Part shown: piece after piece, positions 8,393 to 17,351 of the stretch | Numbering within the stretch: the first letter of the stretch is position 1 | Layout: each line of letters begins with the position of its first letter | Notes under the pieces: generated by a model | Seen by the model: the letters and a program-made list of their open reading frames with translations, nothing else | Told to the model about the DNA's origin: nothing | The model's database searches: none | Position numbers and translations under genes: made by a program | DNA from: Okeanomitos corallinicola TIOX110 | GTDB taxonomy: Bacteria > Cyanobacteriota > Cyanobacteriia > Cyanobacteriales > Nostocaceae | Direction: 5' to 3' | Length of the DNA: 64,000 nt | NCBI RefSeq assembly: GCF_038050375.1 | Contig: NZ_CP150886.1 | Location: 682,001 to 746,000 of the forward strand

Positions 8393-9913
8393 TCAAATCA
8401 ATCCTAAGTGTTTGAGCAAGGGTAAACGCAACTCTTGAAATTGTTGAATCTGCTCTCTTAGTTCCGCCTGATTTGCCTCTGGAGACTCCAGCGGTTTACC
8501 ATCTTTAATCAACCTTTCTCCTTGAACTTGCAGAAGATTCCAGATAAATTGCACCGGATCTCCTGGACGCAAATGAGCCAACAACATCAGTTGTTCCGAG
8601 CGATTCATATCAATTCCACTTCCTGTCATCGGTGAGGCCAGAATTTGAGTATCAGCCCCAAATCTAGCTCGTTTGAGAACAGCGGTATTAAACTGAGCAA
8701 CAGATTCTTTTCGTTCTGCTTCACCCTCTTGAGACAACGCAGGAACGGCACTATAATTAGTGATCAATATTTTCAGTGCTTGCAAAATAGAGGCAAAATC
8801 CAGTTTGGTTAAAGCAGGTTGTTTCATCAGTTCCCTGAGAGTCTGGGGACGTTCTGCCAGAGATGCAATCAGAGGCTGATAAATTTTTTCATCTAGTCTA
8901 ATCATCCGACCAACTAGGTCAATTTCATATTCAATATCTTCTGGATCAACAACTAGAGCAAAACGAAAATTACTCAGTAACTCAACTTGTTCCAAAGCTG
9001 ATAATTTAATTGGCCCTTTGATATAAATATCCCTACGAAATCGAGTATTAAATAAAAAGTCTCGCATCGTTTGCCGCAAGGTTATATCTGTCGTTTCTGC
9101 TAATAAATTTAATTGATCTTGATCTAATTTTAAATCATGGAATTGATCATCAATATCTGCTGAGGTGGCAAAGGTGAGTTTAGCCTCAGCTAGTTGTTTC
9201 GCTACTTCAAAATGGTATAGAGGTCGCCAATTATCATTAAAATATTCATGGGCAAGGTAATTTCGGGAATCTTCTTGCATCTCTGCTAAATCTTGTTTAA
9301 CCAGAGGATTTTCTAGGAAATATCTAGCTTTAAGTTTTTGGAGATGGTTGGCAAACTCCAGCCCTTTTTCTACCTTCTGAATACTGGAATCATGAGAACC
9401 ACCTGCATACTGAACCATTAGTTCCCTCAGTGGCATGATTGCTGACCAACCTGGTAATGTATTATGGCTCAGATAAACAGCACCTCCAAACTTTAGTTTT
9501 TGTCGGAGTAAATCAACAACAGTGCGTTGGTTATCATCATTAATCCAGGAATACACCCCATGTAACGTAATGAAATCAAATTGAGGTGTATCTGCTGCCA
9601 GAAATTCTGCAAAATTCTGATCAGAAAAATGGACATTCTGGAGGTTTGCTGCATCAGCAAGACGCTGTGCTTCTGCGGCATGGGTTGGGTTAAAATCAAC
9701 ACCCCAGAATTGACTCTGGGGGTTGGCCGCTGCCAGCACATTTGTGGTGAAACCCTGACCACACCCTAATTCACAGTAAGTAATTTTATCTAGGGATGGA
9801 GGTAAAAACCTTGCATCTAGAAGGTTGAAAGCAAGGCTAATGGGTGATAGTTCTGGAAAGAAACTGTAATCATAGCTGACATCTGAAACGTAACCCTGAG
9901 TCCAATTTTCCAT
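8393..9913 (-). CDS. Class I SAM-dependent methyltransferase with methyltransferase regulatory domain
   Basis: 506 residues. The SAM-binding motif I reads CELGCGQGF (residues 47-55), and the acidic motif (WGVDFNPTHAAEAQRL) and the FITLHGVYSWI motif follow, as in Rossmann-fold methyltransferases. The middle and C-terminal part (about 215-500) matches the layout of proteins with a methyltransferase regulatory domain (LAHEYFNDNWRPLYHFEVA). The start METWTQGY-like segment is ATG-initiated (MENWTQGYV). Homologues often lie in glycan or natural-product loci; here the only partner is the convergent PhyH-APH gene. The methyl acceptor is unknown. Confidence 0.83.
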   Translation of the reverse strand: MENWTQGYVSDVSYDYSFFPELSPISLAFNLLDARFLPPSLDKITYCELGCGQGFTTNVLAAANPQSQFWGVDFNPTHAAEAQRLADAANLQNVHFSDQNFAEFLAADTPQFDFITLHGVYSWINDDNQRTVVDLLRQKLKFGGAVYLSHNTLPGWSAIMPLRELMVQYAGGSHDSSIQKVEKGLEFANHLQKLKARYFLENPLVKQDLAEMQEDSRNYLAHEYFNDNWRPLYHFEVAKQLAEAKLTFATSADIDDQFHDLKLDQDQLNLLAETTDITLRQTMRDFLFNTRFRRDIYIKGPIKLSALEQVELLSNFRFALVVDPEDIEYEIDLVGRMIRLDEKIYQPLIASLAERPQTLRELMKQPALTKLDFASILQALKILITNYSAVPALSQEGEAERKESVAQFNTAVLKRARFGADTQILASPMTGSGIDMNRSEQLMLLAHLRPGDPVQFIWNLLQVQGERLIKDGKPLESPEANQAELREQIQQFQELRLPLLKHLGLI

Positions 9914-10144
9914 GTCTTGTATTAATCCTGATCAGTATATTGTCGGTAAAACGGTTTGAATATCGTATTCTTGCTAATTTAAACCCAAATTTCCCATCAT
10001 CATAATCCAAGGCGAGTACGAACATTTAAGCTAGTAAAAGCCCCTCTTTGGGTAGAACCAATATTGAGTAGTATGGCTTTAACCCACGCAGTTATAATCA
10101 GTGCAGATGTGACTCTGTGGTTTATCAAAAAGCATAAAGTCAAA

Positions 10145-11653
10145 CTACAAAACCGCCAAAACCTGCCCTACATCAACCAAAGTATTCGCACACAAAATAC
10201 CCGAAGCAGCAACCGCAGGAACACCTATACCCGGTAAAGTGCTATCTCCCACCCGATACAAACCCTTAATTGGTGTATACATACTTGGGAACATACCCTT
10301 GCCCGCAGCAATAGCAGGGCCATAGGTACCCCGATAACGTCGTAAGTAACTAGCATGGGTTAAAGGAGTACCAATTAACTCCAACACCACCCGCTCCCGC
10401 ACATCAGGGATAACACGTTCTAATCCTCGGTATAAATTTTGTGCTTTTTCCCGCTTCCGATTTTCATAACTATCATTGCGTTCCCATCCCGTAAAAGTTT
10501 CTAAAGTGTAAGCATGAACTACATGATGTCCTGGTGGTGCTAAAGACTTATCCCACACGGTAGGAATGGAAATCATGCAAGTATTTCCAGGAATAGTAAT
10601 ATCTTTATTTCCATCATGAACTACCACGTGATGACCTGTTAAATTCTGCAAACCATCAGCTTTAATCCCTAAGTGTAAGTGCGTAAAACTTTCTACTGCT
10701 GGAGTATCTAAAGCTGCTTGGCAATAACCAGCGGGTAAATCTTCAGGATGTAGTAAATCATGATAAGTATTCCAAAGGGTAGCATTAGAAATGACTATAG
10801 GTGCTTTTAAATTATCACCATTCCGTAATTTCACACCTACGGCTTTACCAGCTTCTACTAAAATTTGCTTAACATGAACACCTAAACGCAACTCACCACC
10901 AAAATTCTGCAAACCTCGTATCAAAGCATCAACAATCGTCTTACTACCACCTACGGGATATTCCACCCCAGCGCGGGAGCGTTCACCAAGCATAAAAGCT
11001 ACTTCAGGAGCAATAGTACCTTCTGCCTTTAAACCAGATAATAAAAAGCATTCTAGGTCAATTAGTCGCCTTATCCAAGCATCTTTGATAGTAGCATCCA
11101 TGACACTACCCACAGAACTTTGCACAAGAGGTAAATTGAACAGCATTTTTCCCAGAGATAGTAAATAACGCTGTAATAACAGGGGGATAACTTGCCAGTC
11201 TGACCGCAGTGCTAAAGTAGGAATACCTTTCATTGCGTCGTAAAGTCCCAACAAACGCTGTTCAAATCGTTGAAATTCCTTAGCACCTTCGGGTGTAAAT
11301 TTATTTAATTCCTGACGGTAACGTTCTGCATTGCTATAAACTGCAAAAGTACCTTCAGGAAAGTGATAATGTCCTAAAGGATCGTAAGGTATAACTGGGA
11401 GAGTTTCACCAAGAACATCAAGAATTTGTTTGAGGGGGTTTAAACTTTGAGAACCAGTTAAACCACAATAAAAGGAGGGTCCAGAATCAAATTCAAAACC
11501 GCGTCTTTTAAAACTGTGTGCTGCACCACCAGGAATAGTATGACTTTCACAAACTAAAACCCGTTTTCCATAACGTGCGAGTAAAGCAGCAGCAGATAAA
11601 CCACCAATACCACTACCAATTACAATAACATCAGGATTTTGCATATTAGTCAT
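10145..11653 (-). CDS. CrtI/CrtH-family FAD-dependent oxidoreductase (carotenoid isomerase/desaturase-like)
   Basis: 502 residues. The FAD-binding dinucleotide motif VIVIGSGIGGLSAAALLARYG begins at residue 9, followed by the PGGAAHSFKRRGFEFDSGP segment of phytoene-desaturase and carotene-isomerase relatives. The C-terminal flavin motif GLYRVGDSTLPGIGVPAVAASG is intact. The family includes CrtH (prolycopene isomerase), CrtI/CrtO-type enzymes and retinol-saturase relatives; sequence alone does not separate them, so no symbol is given. It is divergent from the MlaF-like gene. Either of two close ATGs (residue 1 or 4) could be the start. Confidence 0.8.
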   Translation of the reverse strand: MTNMQNPDVIVIGSGIGGLSAAALLARYGKRVLVCESHTIPGGAAHSFKRRGFEFDSGPSFYCGLTGSQSLNPLKQILDVLGETLPVIPYDPLGHYHFPEGTFAVYSNAERYRQELNKFTPEGAKEFQRFEQRLLGLYDAMKGIPTLALRSDWQVIPLLLQRYLLSLGKMLFNLPLVQSSVGSVMDATIKDAWIRRLIDLECFLLSGLKAEGTIAPEVAFMLGERSRAGVEYPVGGSKTIVDALIRGLQNFGGELRLGVHVKQILVEAGKAVGVKLRNGDNLKAPIVISNATLWNTYHDLLHPEDLPAGYCQAALDTPAVESFTHLHLGIKADGLQNLTGHHVVVHDGNKDITIPGNTCMISIPTVWDKSLAPPGHHVVHAYTLETFTGWERNDSYENRKREKAQNLYRGLERVIPDVRERVVLELIGTPLTHASYLRRYRGTYGPAIAAGKGMFPSMYTPIKGLYRVGDSTLPGIGVPAVAASGILCANTLVDVGQVLAVL

Positions 11654-11691
11654 TAGTTATTAGTCTTTAGTTAATTAATCAATATACACCA

Positions 11692-12516
11692 ATGACCAAT
11701 CACAAATCACAAATCACCAATTACCAATCACCTAAAGAAGAACCATTAATTAAACTCAGAGGTATTTCTAAAACTTTTGGTAAAAACAAGGTTTTAGATA
11801 ATATTGACTTGGACATTTATAAGGGAGAAGCAGTAGGAATTATTGGCCCGTCGGGAACTGGTAAATCAACGATTTTAAGAATTATAGCTGGTTTATTAGA
11901 ACCAGATGAAGGAGAAATTTATATCCAGGAAGAAAAACGAGATGGTTTAATAGAAGATGCTAATGATCCTGTAGGAATTGGTATGGTATTTCAACAAGCG
12001 GCCCTATTTGATTCTTTGAATGTAGATGAAAATGTTGGTTTTTCATTATACCAGAATACGAAATTAGGGCGATCGCGTATTCAAGAATTAGTGAGGGAAA
12101 AATTAGCAATGGTAGGGTTATCAGATATTGGTCATCTTTTACCATCAGAATTGTCAGGAGGGATGAAAAAACGGGTCAGTTTTGCTCGTGCAATTATGTC
12201 TAATCCCGAAAAACCCGAAGACAGTCCAGAGGTTTTATTATACGATGAACCTACAGCAGGACTTGATCCTATAGCTTCAACAGTAATTGAGGATTTAATC
12301 CGTAGTTTACAATGTCAACAAGGTGTATGTAGTACCTACTGCATTGTTACCCACCAAGATAGTACCATTCGTCGTACAGCAGATAGATTAGTATTTCTTT
12401 ATCAAGGCAAGGTAAAATGGCAAGGTAAAATAAGTGAAGTAGACAACACGGAAAACTCTCATATCAGGCAATTTATGAGCGGAAGTGTACAAGGTCCAAT
12501 TCAAGTAGCTAGTTGA
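11692..12516 (+). CDS. ABC transporter ATP-binding protein of Mla/TGD-type lipid importer
   Basis: 274 residues: Walker A GPSGTGKST (52-60), signature LSGGMKKRVSFARAI, Walker B VLLYDEPTAGLDPIAS. The GGMKKR signature is typical of MlaF/Ttg2A and plant TGD3 ATPases. It is followed 74 bp downstream by the MCE-domain partner. The system moves lipids between outer and inner membranes (toward thylakoids in plastids). The first 16 or so residues (MTNHKSQITNYQSP) come from an intergenic heptad-like repeat (ACAAATC...), and no alternative start is visible before LIKLRGISK. The MlaE-type permease is not in the window. Confidence 0.88.
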   Translation: MTNHKSQITNYQSPKEEPLIKLRGISKTFGKNKVLDNIDLDIYKGEAVGIIGPSGTGKSTILRIIAGLLEPDEGEIYIQEEKRDGLIEDANDPVGIGMVFQQAALFDSLNVDENVGFSLYQNTKLGRSRIQELVREKLAMVGLSDIGHLLPSELSGGMKKRVSFARAIMSNPEKPEDSPEVLLYDEPTAGLDPIASTVIEDLIRSLQCQQGVCSTYCIVTHQDSTIRRTADRLVFLYQGKVKWQGKISEVDNTENSHIRQFMSGSVQGPIQVAS

Positions 12517-12589
12517 TTATAATATATATCAAAATCTAGAAATTTCAGATGACGAATTATTCAGGGTTATTCTTATGGAGAGAAATAAA

Positions 12590-14074
12590 ATGCGGGATCT
12601 AATTGGTGGATTTACTTCTAAACGAACTCTCAAAGAAGGAATGGTAGGATTATTAATTCTCTTGGGTGTGGGAGCATTTGGGGGAGTTTTTATGTGGTTA
12701 AATGGAATTAGTGCTGGAGGTAAGTCTTATCGGGCTGTAGTTGAGTTTGCTAATGCTGGAGGAATGCAAAAAGGCTCTCCGGTTCGTTATCGCGGTGTAA
12801 AAGTAGGTAGTATTTCTAAAATTACCACTGGTGCCAATGCGATTGAAGTAGAATTGCAAATTAATGATCCTAATCTAAAAATACCTGCTAATTCGACAAT
12901 TGAAGCTAATCAAAGTGGATTAATTAATGAAAGTATTATTGATATTGTTCCCCCAGCTAATTCAGAAATTTCTCAAGATATTCCTGGCCCATTAGATAAA
13001 GATTGTAATCCCGGTTTAATTATTTGTAATGAGTCCAGCAAATTAAAAGGTGTAATTGGAATTAGTGTTGATGAATTACTAAGAGAGTCATATAAGTTTA
13101 CGGCTCAATATAATAATAAAGAATTTTATGAAAATGTTAATCGCCTATTAGTAACATCCTCTAGTGCAGCTACTAATGTCGCTAATCTCACGAAAGAATT
13201 ACAAACTATCAGCAAAAGTTTTAATGATCAGATAGGAACATTTTCTAATACTGCGGTAACACTGCAAAAGTCTACTAATGAATTGACAGCAACTACTACA
13301 AAAACCGCAAGTCAACTAAGTGCAACTGCCAGTGATTTTAGTGTCACAGCACAACAAGCTGGTAAGTTACTCACTAACTTAGATGAATTATTAGTTGATA
13401 ATCGTTCTGCTTTGGTTGGTGCTTTAAATAATATTACTGCAACCAGTAACCAATTAAGGCAAACAGTTAGTAGTTTATCTCCTGCGGTTGATCGTTTTAC
13501 TGATGGAGAACTAATCAAAAATTTAGAACTTCTTTCGGCTAATGCAGCAGAAGCTTCTGTTAATTTAAAAGATGCTTCTCAAACTCTTAATGATCCGAAA
13601 AATATTGTACTTTTACAACAAACTCTAGATGCTGCCAGGGGAACTTTTGAAAACACCCAAAAAATTACGGCTGACTTAGATGAATTAACAGGTGATCCTA
13701 AATTTCGTCAAAACTTGCTGCAATTGGTAAATGGTTTGAGTAAGTTGGTTTCTTCTACAAAAGATGTACAGGAACAAACTAAGGTAGCGATGACTTTAGA
13801 CTCTCTCAAAGCCTCTGTCAATCAGAAACAAGCAGTTATCGCACCTCCACCCACTCCCACCCTGAAAGCGAGAAATATCATCCCTGAACCAACAGACTTC
13901 ACACTTAACCTAGATGTAAAAGATGTAAAAGAGGTGGAGAAGCCAAAAAAAGTAGTAATTTCCACCCCACCAGCAACATCTGAGTCATTAACACCCAGAG
14001 AAATTCCTACACCATCTTCCCAAGAGCAGTTATTACAGAAATTAAGGGAGTATAAGGAATTAGGTGACAGGTGA
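12590..14074 (+). CDS. MlaD/MCE-family lipid transport protein
   Basis: 494 residues from the ATG at 12590, which has GGAGA eight bases upstream; an ATG at 12575 has no ribosome site. One N-terminal membrane anchor (LKEGMVGLLILLGVGAFGG) is followed by an MCE domain (YRAVVEFANAGGMQKGSPVR through NESIIDIVPP). A long helical or coiled region rich in Ser, Thr, Asn and Leu follows, and a Pro-rich tail. This is the substrate-binding part of the Mla/TGD2 importer, working with the upstream ATPase. The last codons (ELGDR, stop) are formed by a GGTGACA tandem repeat, so the C-terminus is repeat-defined. Confidence 0.87.
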   Translation: MRDLIGGFTSKRTLKEGMVGLLILLGVGAFGGVFMWLNGISAGGKSYRAVVEFANAGGMQKGSPVRYRGVKVGSISKITTGANAIEVELQINDPNLKIPANSTIEANQSGLINESIIDIVPPANSEISQDIPGPLDKDCNPGLIICNESSKLKGVIGISVDELLRESYKFTAQYNNKEFYENVNRLLVTSSSAATNVANLTKELQTISKSFNDQIGTFSNTAVTLQKSTNELTATTTKTASQLSATASDFSVTAQQAGKLLTNLDELLVDNRSALVGALNNITATSNQLRQTVSSLSPAVDRFTDGELIKNLELLSANAAEASVNLKDASQTLNDPKNIVLLQQTLDAARGTFENTQKITADLDELTGDPKFRQNLLQLVNGLSKLVSSTKDVQEQTKVAMTLDSLKASVNQKQAVIAPPPTPTLKARNIIPEPTDFTLNLDVKDVKEVEKPKKVVISTPPATSESLTPREIPTPSSQEQLLQKLREYKELGDR

Positions 14075-14118
14075 CAGGTGACAGGTGACAGGTGACAGGT
14101 GACAGGTGACAGGTGACA
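14063..14118. repeat. Heptameric short tandem repeat, GGTGACA x8
   Basis: Eight perfect consecutive copies of GGTGACA. The first units encode the C-terminal residues and supply the stop codon of the MCE gene. The same heptamer or its complement recurs near 3342, 21884, 45451, 47370 and 62149, so it is the dominant STRR of this genome segment. Confidence 0.95.
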
Positions 14119-14155
14119 GGGGAAGATGGCCAATTGGCAATGCCCAATGACCAAA

Positions 14156-14452
14156 TTAATTCCAATCTTCCTCTTCTTTTTTGCCGCGACTTTTGTAAAT
14201 ACCGCCGACTTGGTGTATGGCGCGGGTTTTGGTAAAAAGTTCTTCTTCCGTTAAACCCCAGCGTTGCAAAACTTGATCAAGGTTGCTTTGAATGTCCCGC
14301 GCACCTGGAAAACCTTGATATCTAATTTTTAGCCTAGCTAATTCAGCTAAATTGTAATCTGTTGGCTCTTGAGAGAGTAAAATATCAATAAGGGGGCGAT
14401 CGCGGTTGTAAAGAGGATGCTGTTGATCCTTACTTGCAGAAGATTCTGTCAT
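14156..14452 (-). CDS. DUF3288 family protein
   Basis: 98 residues from the ATG at 14452 (MTESSASKDQQHP); a longer frame to 14488 begins at a non-standard position. The sequence DQQHPLYNRDRPLIDILL, LARLKIRYQGFPGARDIQ and WGLTEEELFTKTRAIH matches what I know of the DUF3288 family, restricted to cyanobacteria and of unknown function. It is soluble with no membrane segment. It sits between the MCE gene (convergent) and clpC (divergent), with a stem-loop in its upstream region. Confidence 0.8.
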   Translation of the reverse strand: MTESSASKDQQHPLYNRDRPLIDILLSQEPTDYNLAELARLKIRYQGFPGARDIQSNLDQVLQRWGLTEEELFTKTRAIHQVGGIYKSRGKKEEEDWN

Positions 14453-14513
14453 AATTATTACCAATGAGAGGATTTGCAATGCAGCCAAAAAAAGCTAAAC
14501 AGTATCTAAAAAC

Positions 14514-14560
14514 AGCCGTAATTGGCTGATGACGGCAACTACACCTGAGCCAATACGGCT
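14514..14560. promoter_or_regulatory. Strong stem-loop between DUF3288 and clpC
   Basis: Arms AGCCGTAATTGGCT (14514-14527) and AGCCAATACGGCT (14548-14560) are complementary apart from one unpaired base, with a 20-nt loop. It lies in the divergent promoter region, about 120 bp before the clpC ATG. No T-run follows, so it is not a normal terminator. It may be an untranslated leader structure or a dispersed palindrome. Confidence 0.6.
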
Positions 14561-14683
14561 CTCACTACTGTCATTTCATTTTAAATAAAGATACATTGTC
14601 TTTAAGAAAATACAAGAAACTTTAGATGAGGGTGAAATTTAATATCACCCAAAGTCCAAGCAGCAAGGGAGCAAGAACCCGCT

Positions 14684-17125
14684 ATGTTTGAACACTTCAC
14701 GTCCGAAGCCATTAGGGTAATCATGTTAGCTCAGGAGGAAGCACGCCGACTGGGACACAACTTTGTAGGAACGGAGCAAATTCTCCTGGGTTTGATGGGA
14801 GAAGGAACTGGGGTTGCTGCCAAGGTGCTGGCTGAGTTGGGTGTTACTCTCAAAGATGCGCGTCGGGAAGTAGAAAAAATTATTGGTCGGGGTTCTGGTT
14901 TTGTGCCACCGGAAATTCCTTTTACACCAAAAGTAAAAAGTCTATTTGAGCAGTCCTTTAGAGAAGCTCATAGTCTTGGACACAACTACATAAACACTGA
15001 ACATTTATTGTTAGGTTTAACTGAGGCTGGGGAAGGAGTCGCCGCCAAAGTATTGCAAAATCTGGGAGTTGACTTACAGACTATCCGCGCTGCGGTGATG
15101 AGTTTGTTAGGTGAAGACACTACGGTTTTTGCGGGGGGTGGAAGTACCAGACGTAACCAGAACCCCAGTATAGAAGAATTTGGTAGAAATCTGACTAAAC
15201 TGGCGCAAGAAGGAAAACTAGACCCTGTAGTTGGTCGTCAGAAAGAAATTGAGCGCACAGTGCAAATTCTTGGTCGCCGGACAAAGAATAACCCTGTTTT
15301 AATTGGAGAACCGGGAGTTGGGAAAACTGCAATTGCCGAAGGTTTAGCCCAACGCATCGTTAATCAAGATGTACCAGAAGTTCTCCTGAAAAAACAAGTC
15401 ATCAGCCTAGACATGGGTTCAGTCGTGTCCGGTACACGCTTCCGGGGCGACTTTGAGGAACGCCTGAAAAAAATCATGGATGAGGTGCGTACTGATGGCA
15501 ATATCATCCTGGTAATTGATGAAATTCATACCCTTGTCGGTGCGGGTGGCACAGAAGGCGGCTTAGATGCCGCAAATATCCTCAAACCGGCTTTAGCTAG
15601 GGGTGAACTGCAATGTATTGGTGCAACCACCTTAGATGAGTACCGCCAATATATTGAACGGGATGCAGCTTTGGAACGGCGTTTTCAACCTATTTTGGTA
15701 GGAGAACCATCGGTAGCAGAAACTATTGATATTCTCTATGGTTTACGGGGTGCTTATGAACAACATCATAAAGTTACCATTACCGATGAAGCAGTGATGG
15801 CCGCCGCAGAGTTATCAGATAGATATATTAGCGATCGCTTCCTACCCGATAAGGCCATAGACTTAATTGATGAAGCTGGTTCTCGTGTGCGTTTACGTCA
15901 CTCCCGCATCATCAACAACAAAGAACTAAAACTGCAACTGAAAAACGTCAGCAAAGACAAAGGCGACGCTATCAGACTGCAAGACTTTGGTAAAGCCAGT
16001 AAACTCCGTCAAGAAGAAATAGAACTGCAAACCAAACTTGACGCAGAAGAAAACCTGCAAACTCTGAATATTCCTAACGTTGACGAAGAGGACATTGCCG
16101 AAATCGTCGCTTCCTGGACAGGAGTACCAGTTAATAAACTAACTGAATCAGAATCTGAACTACTTCTGCATTTGGAAGATACCCTACACAAACGCTTAAT
16201 TGGTCAGGAACAAGCAGTTGTAGCAGTTTCTCGCGCTATTCGTCGCGCCCGTGTAGGCTTAAAAGACCCCGACCGTCCCATTGCCAGTTTTGTCTTCTCT
16301 GGGCCAACTGGGGTAGGGAAAACCGAATTAGCTAAATCATTAGCGGCTTACTTTTTCGGATCTGAAGAGTCCATGATTCGTTTAGATATGTCCGAATACA
16401 TGGAAAGCCATAATGTTTCCAAACTTATCGGTTCACCGCCAGGTTTTGTCGGCTACGAAGAAGGTGGACAACTTACCGAAGCAGTACGGCGCAAACCCTA
16501 CACAGTGTTACTTTTCGACGAAATCGAAAAAGCGCACCCCGATGTATTCAATATGATGCTACAAATCCTAGATGATGGGCATCTTACTGACTCAAAAGGT
16601 CGGAAAGTAGACTTCAGAAACACCTTAATTATCTTGACATCTAATATTGGTTCTAAGGTAATTGAAAAAGGTGGTATGAGTTTAGGTTTTGAATTTGATA
16701 ATCAAGCAGATGCGAGTTATCACCGTATTCGTAACTTGGTAAATGAAGAACTGAAAAATTACTTCCGTCCAGAATTCCTCAACCGTCTTGATGATATTAT
16801 CGTCTTCACTCAGTTGAATAAGGAAGAAGTCAAGCAAATTTCTGAGATTATGCTCAAAGAAGTTGCTAAACGCTTGACTGAAAAAGGAATTAAACTGCAA
16901 GTCACAGAAGCCTTTAAGGAACTGGTAGTCAGAGAAGGATATGACCCCAGTTACGGTGCTAGACCTTTACGCAGAGCCATTATGCGCCTGTTAGAGGACT
17001 CTTTAGCTGAGGCGATTTTATCTAGTCATATTCTTGATGGTGATACAGCCATTATTGATGTAGATGATGATGGCCAGGTGAAAGTGAGAACAACAGAAAA
17101 CCGAGAGTTATTAACTGTTAGTTAA
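14684..17125 (+). CDS. clpC: ATP-dependent Clp protease ATPase subunit ClpC
   Basis: 813 residues, full length for cyanobacterial ClpC. Two Clp-N repeats span residues 1-145 ([15 protein letters not shown] and [15 protein letters not shown]). AAA module 1 has Walker A GEPGVGKT at 208-215 and [17 protein letters not shown]-type helical insert ([18 protein letters not shown]) lies in the middle region, and AAA module 2 has [12 protein letters not shown] and a Walker [14 protein letters not shown]. The C-terminal D2-small domain has [15 protein letters not shown]. It unfolds substrates for ClpP-type peptidases and is essential in cyanobacteria. It is monocistronic and followed by a terminator. 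Confidence 0.97.
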   Translation: MFEHFTSEAIRVIMLAQEEARRLGHNFVGTEQILLGLMGEGTGVAAKVLAELGVTLKDARREVEKIIGRGSGFVPPEIPFTPKVKSLFEQSFREAHSLGHNYINTEHLLLGLTEAGEGVAAKVLQNLGVDLQTIRAAVMSLLGEDTTVFAGGGSTRRNQNPSIEEFGRNLTKLAQEGKLDPVVGRQKEIERTVQILGRRTKNNPVLIGEPGVGKTAIAEGLAQRIVNQDVPEVLLKKQVISLDMGSVVSGTRFRGDFEERLKKIMDEVRTDGNIILVIDEIHTLVGAGGTEGGLDAANILKPALARGELQCIGATTLDEYRQYIERDAALERRFQPILVGEPSVAETIDILYGLRGAYEQHHKVTITDEAVMAAAELSDRYISDRFLPDKAIDLIDEAGSRVRLRHSRIINNKELKLQLKNVSKDKGDAIRLQDFGKASKLRQEEIELQTKLDAEENLQTLNIPNVDEEDIAEIVASWTGVPVNKLTESESELLLHLEDTLHKRLIGQEQAVVAVSRAIRRARVGLKDPDRPIASFVFSGPTGVGKTELAKSLAAYFFGSEESMIRLDMSEYMESHNVSKLIGSPPGFVGYEEGGQLTEAVRRKPYTVLLFDEIEKAHPDVFNMMLQILDDGHLTDSKGRKVDFRNTLIILTSNIGSKVIEKGGMSLGFEFDNQADASYHRIRNLVNEELKNYFRPEFLNRLDDIIVFTQLNKEEVKQISEIMLKEVAKRLTEKGIKLQVTEAFKELVVREGYDPSYGARPLRRAIMRLLEDSLAEAILSSHILDGDTAIIDVDDDGQVKVRTTENRELLTVS

Positions 17126-17159
17126 AGCTGGTTAATTAGAAGTTAATTTTGAATTTTGG

Positions 17160-17200
17160 TAAGGGTGAAAGGTGAAAAACCGGAAACCCTTATTTTTTTT
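17160..17200 (+). terminator. Rho-independent terminator after clpC
   Basis: Arms TAAGGGT (17160-17166) and ACCCTTA (17186-17192) are followed by eight T residues, 35 bp after the clpC stop codon. Confidence 0.8.
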
Positions 17201-17351
17201 ATTAGGTGACAGAATTGAGAGTTTGTTTGTGTTATGGGCTTTATAATTGGCTTATTTCCTAACTATGTGCTTTTAATCTAAAATCTAGTATAAAGCCAGA
17301 ACTAAAGGAAGACTTTTCTCAACAAGTGAAATTTATAAGCCTACCAACATT

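Noticed and set aside
9914-10144. Possible gene or RNA in the spacer downstream of the CrtH-like gene
   Set aside because: A plus-strand frame starting MALTHAVIIS runs into the opposite gene and is not family-like; no RNA structure was seen.
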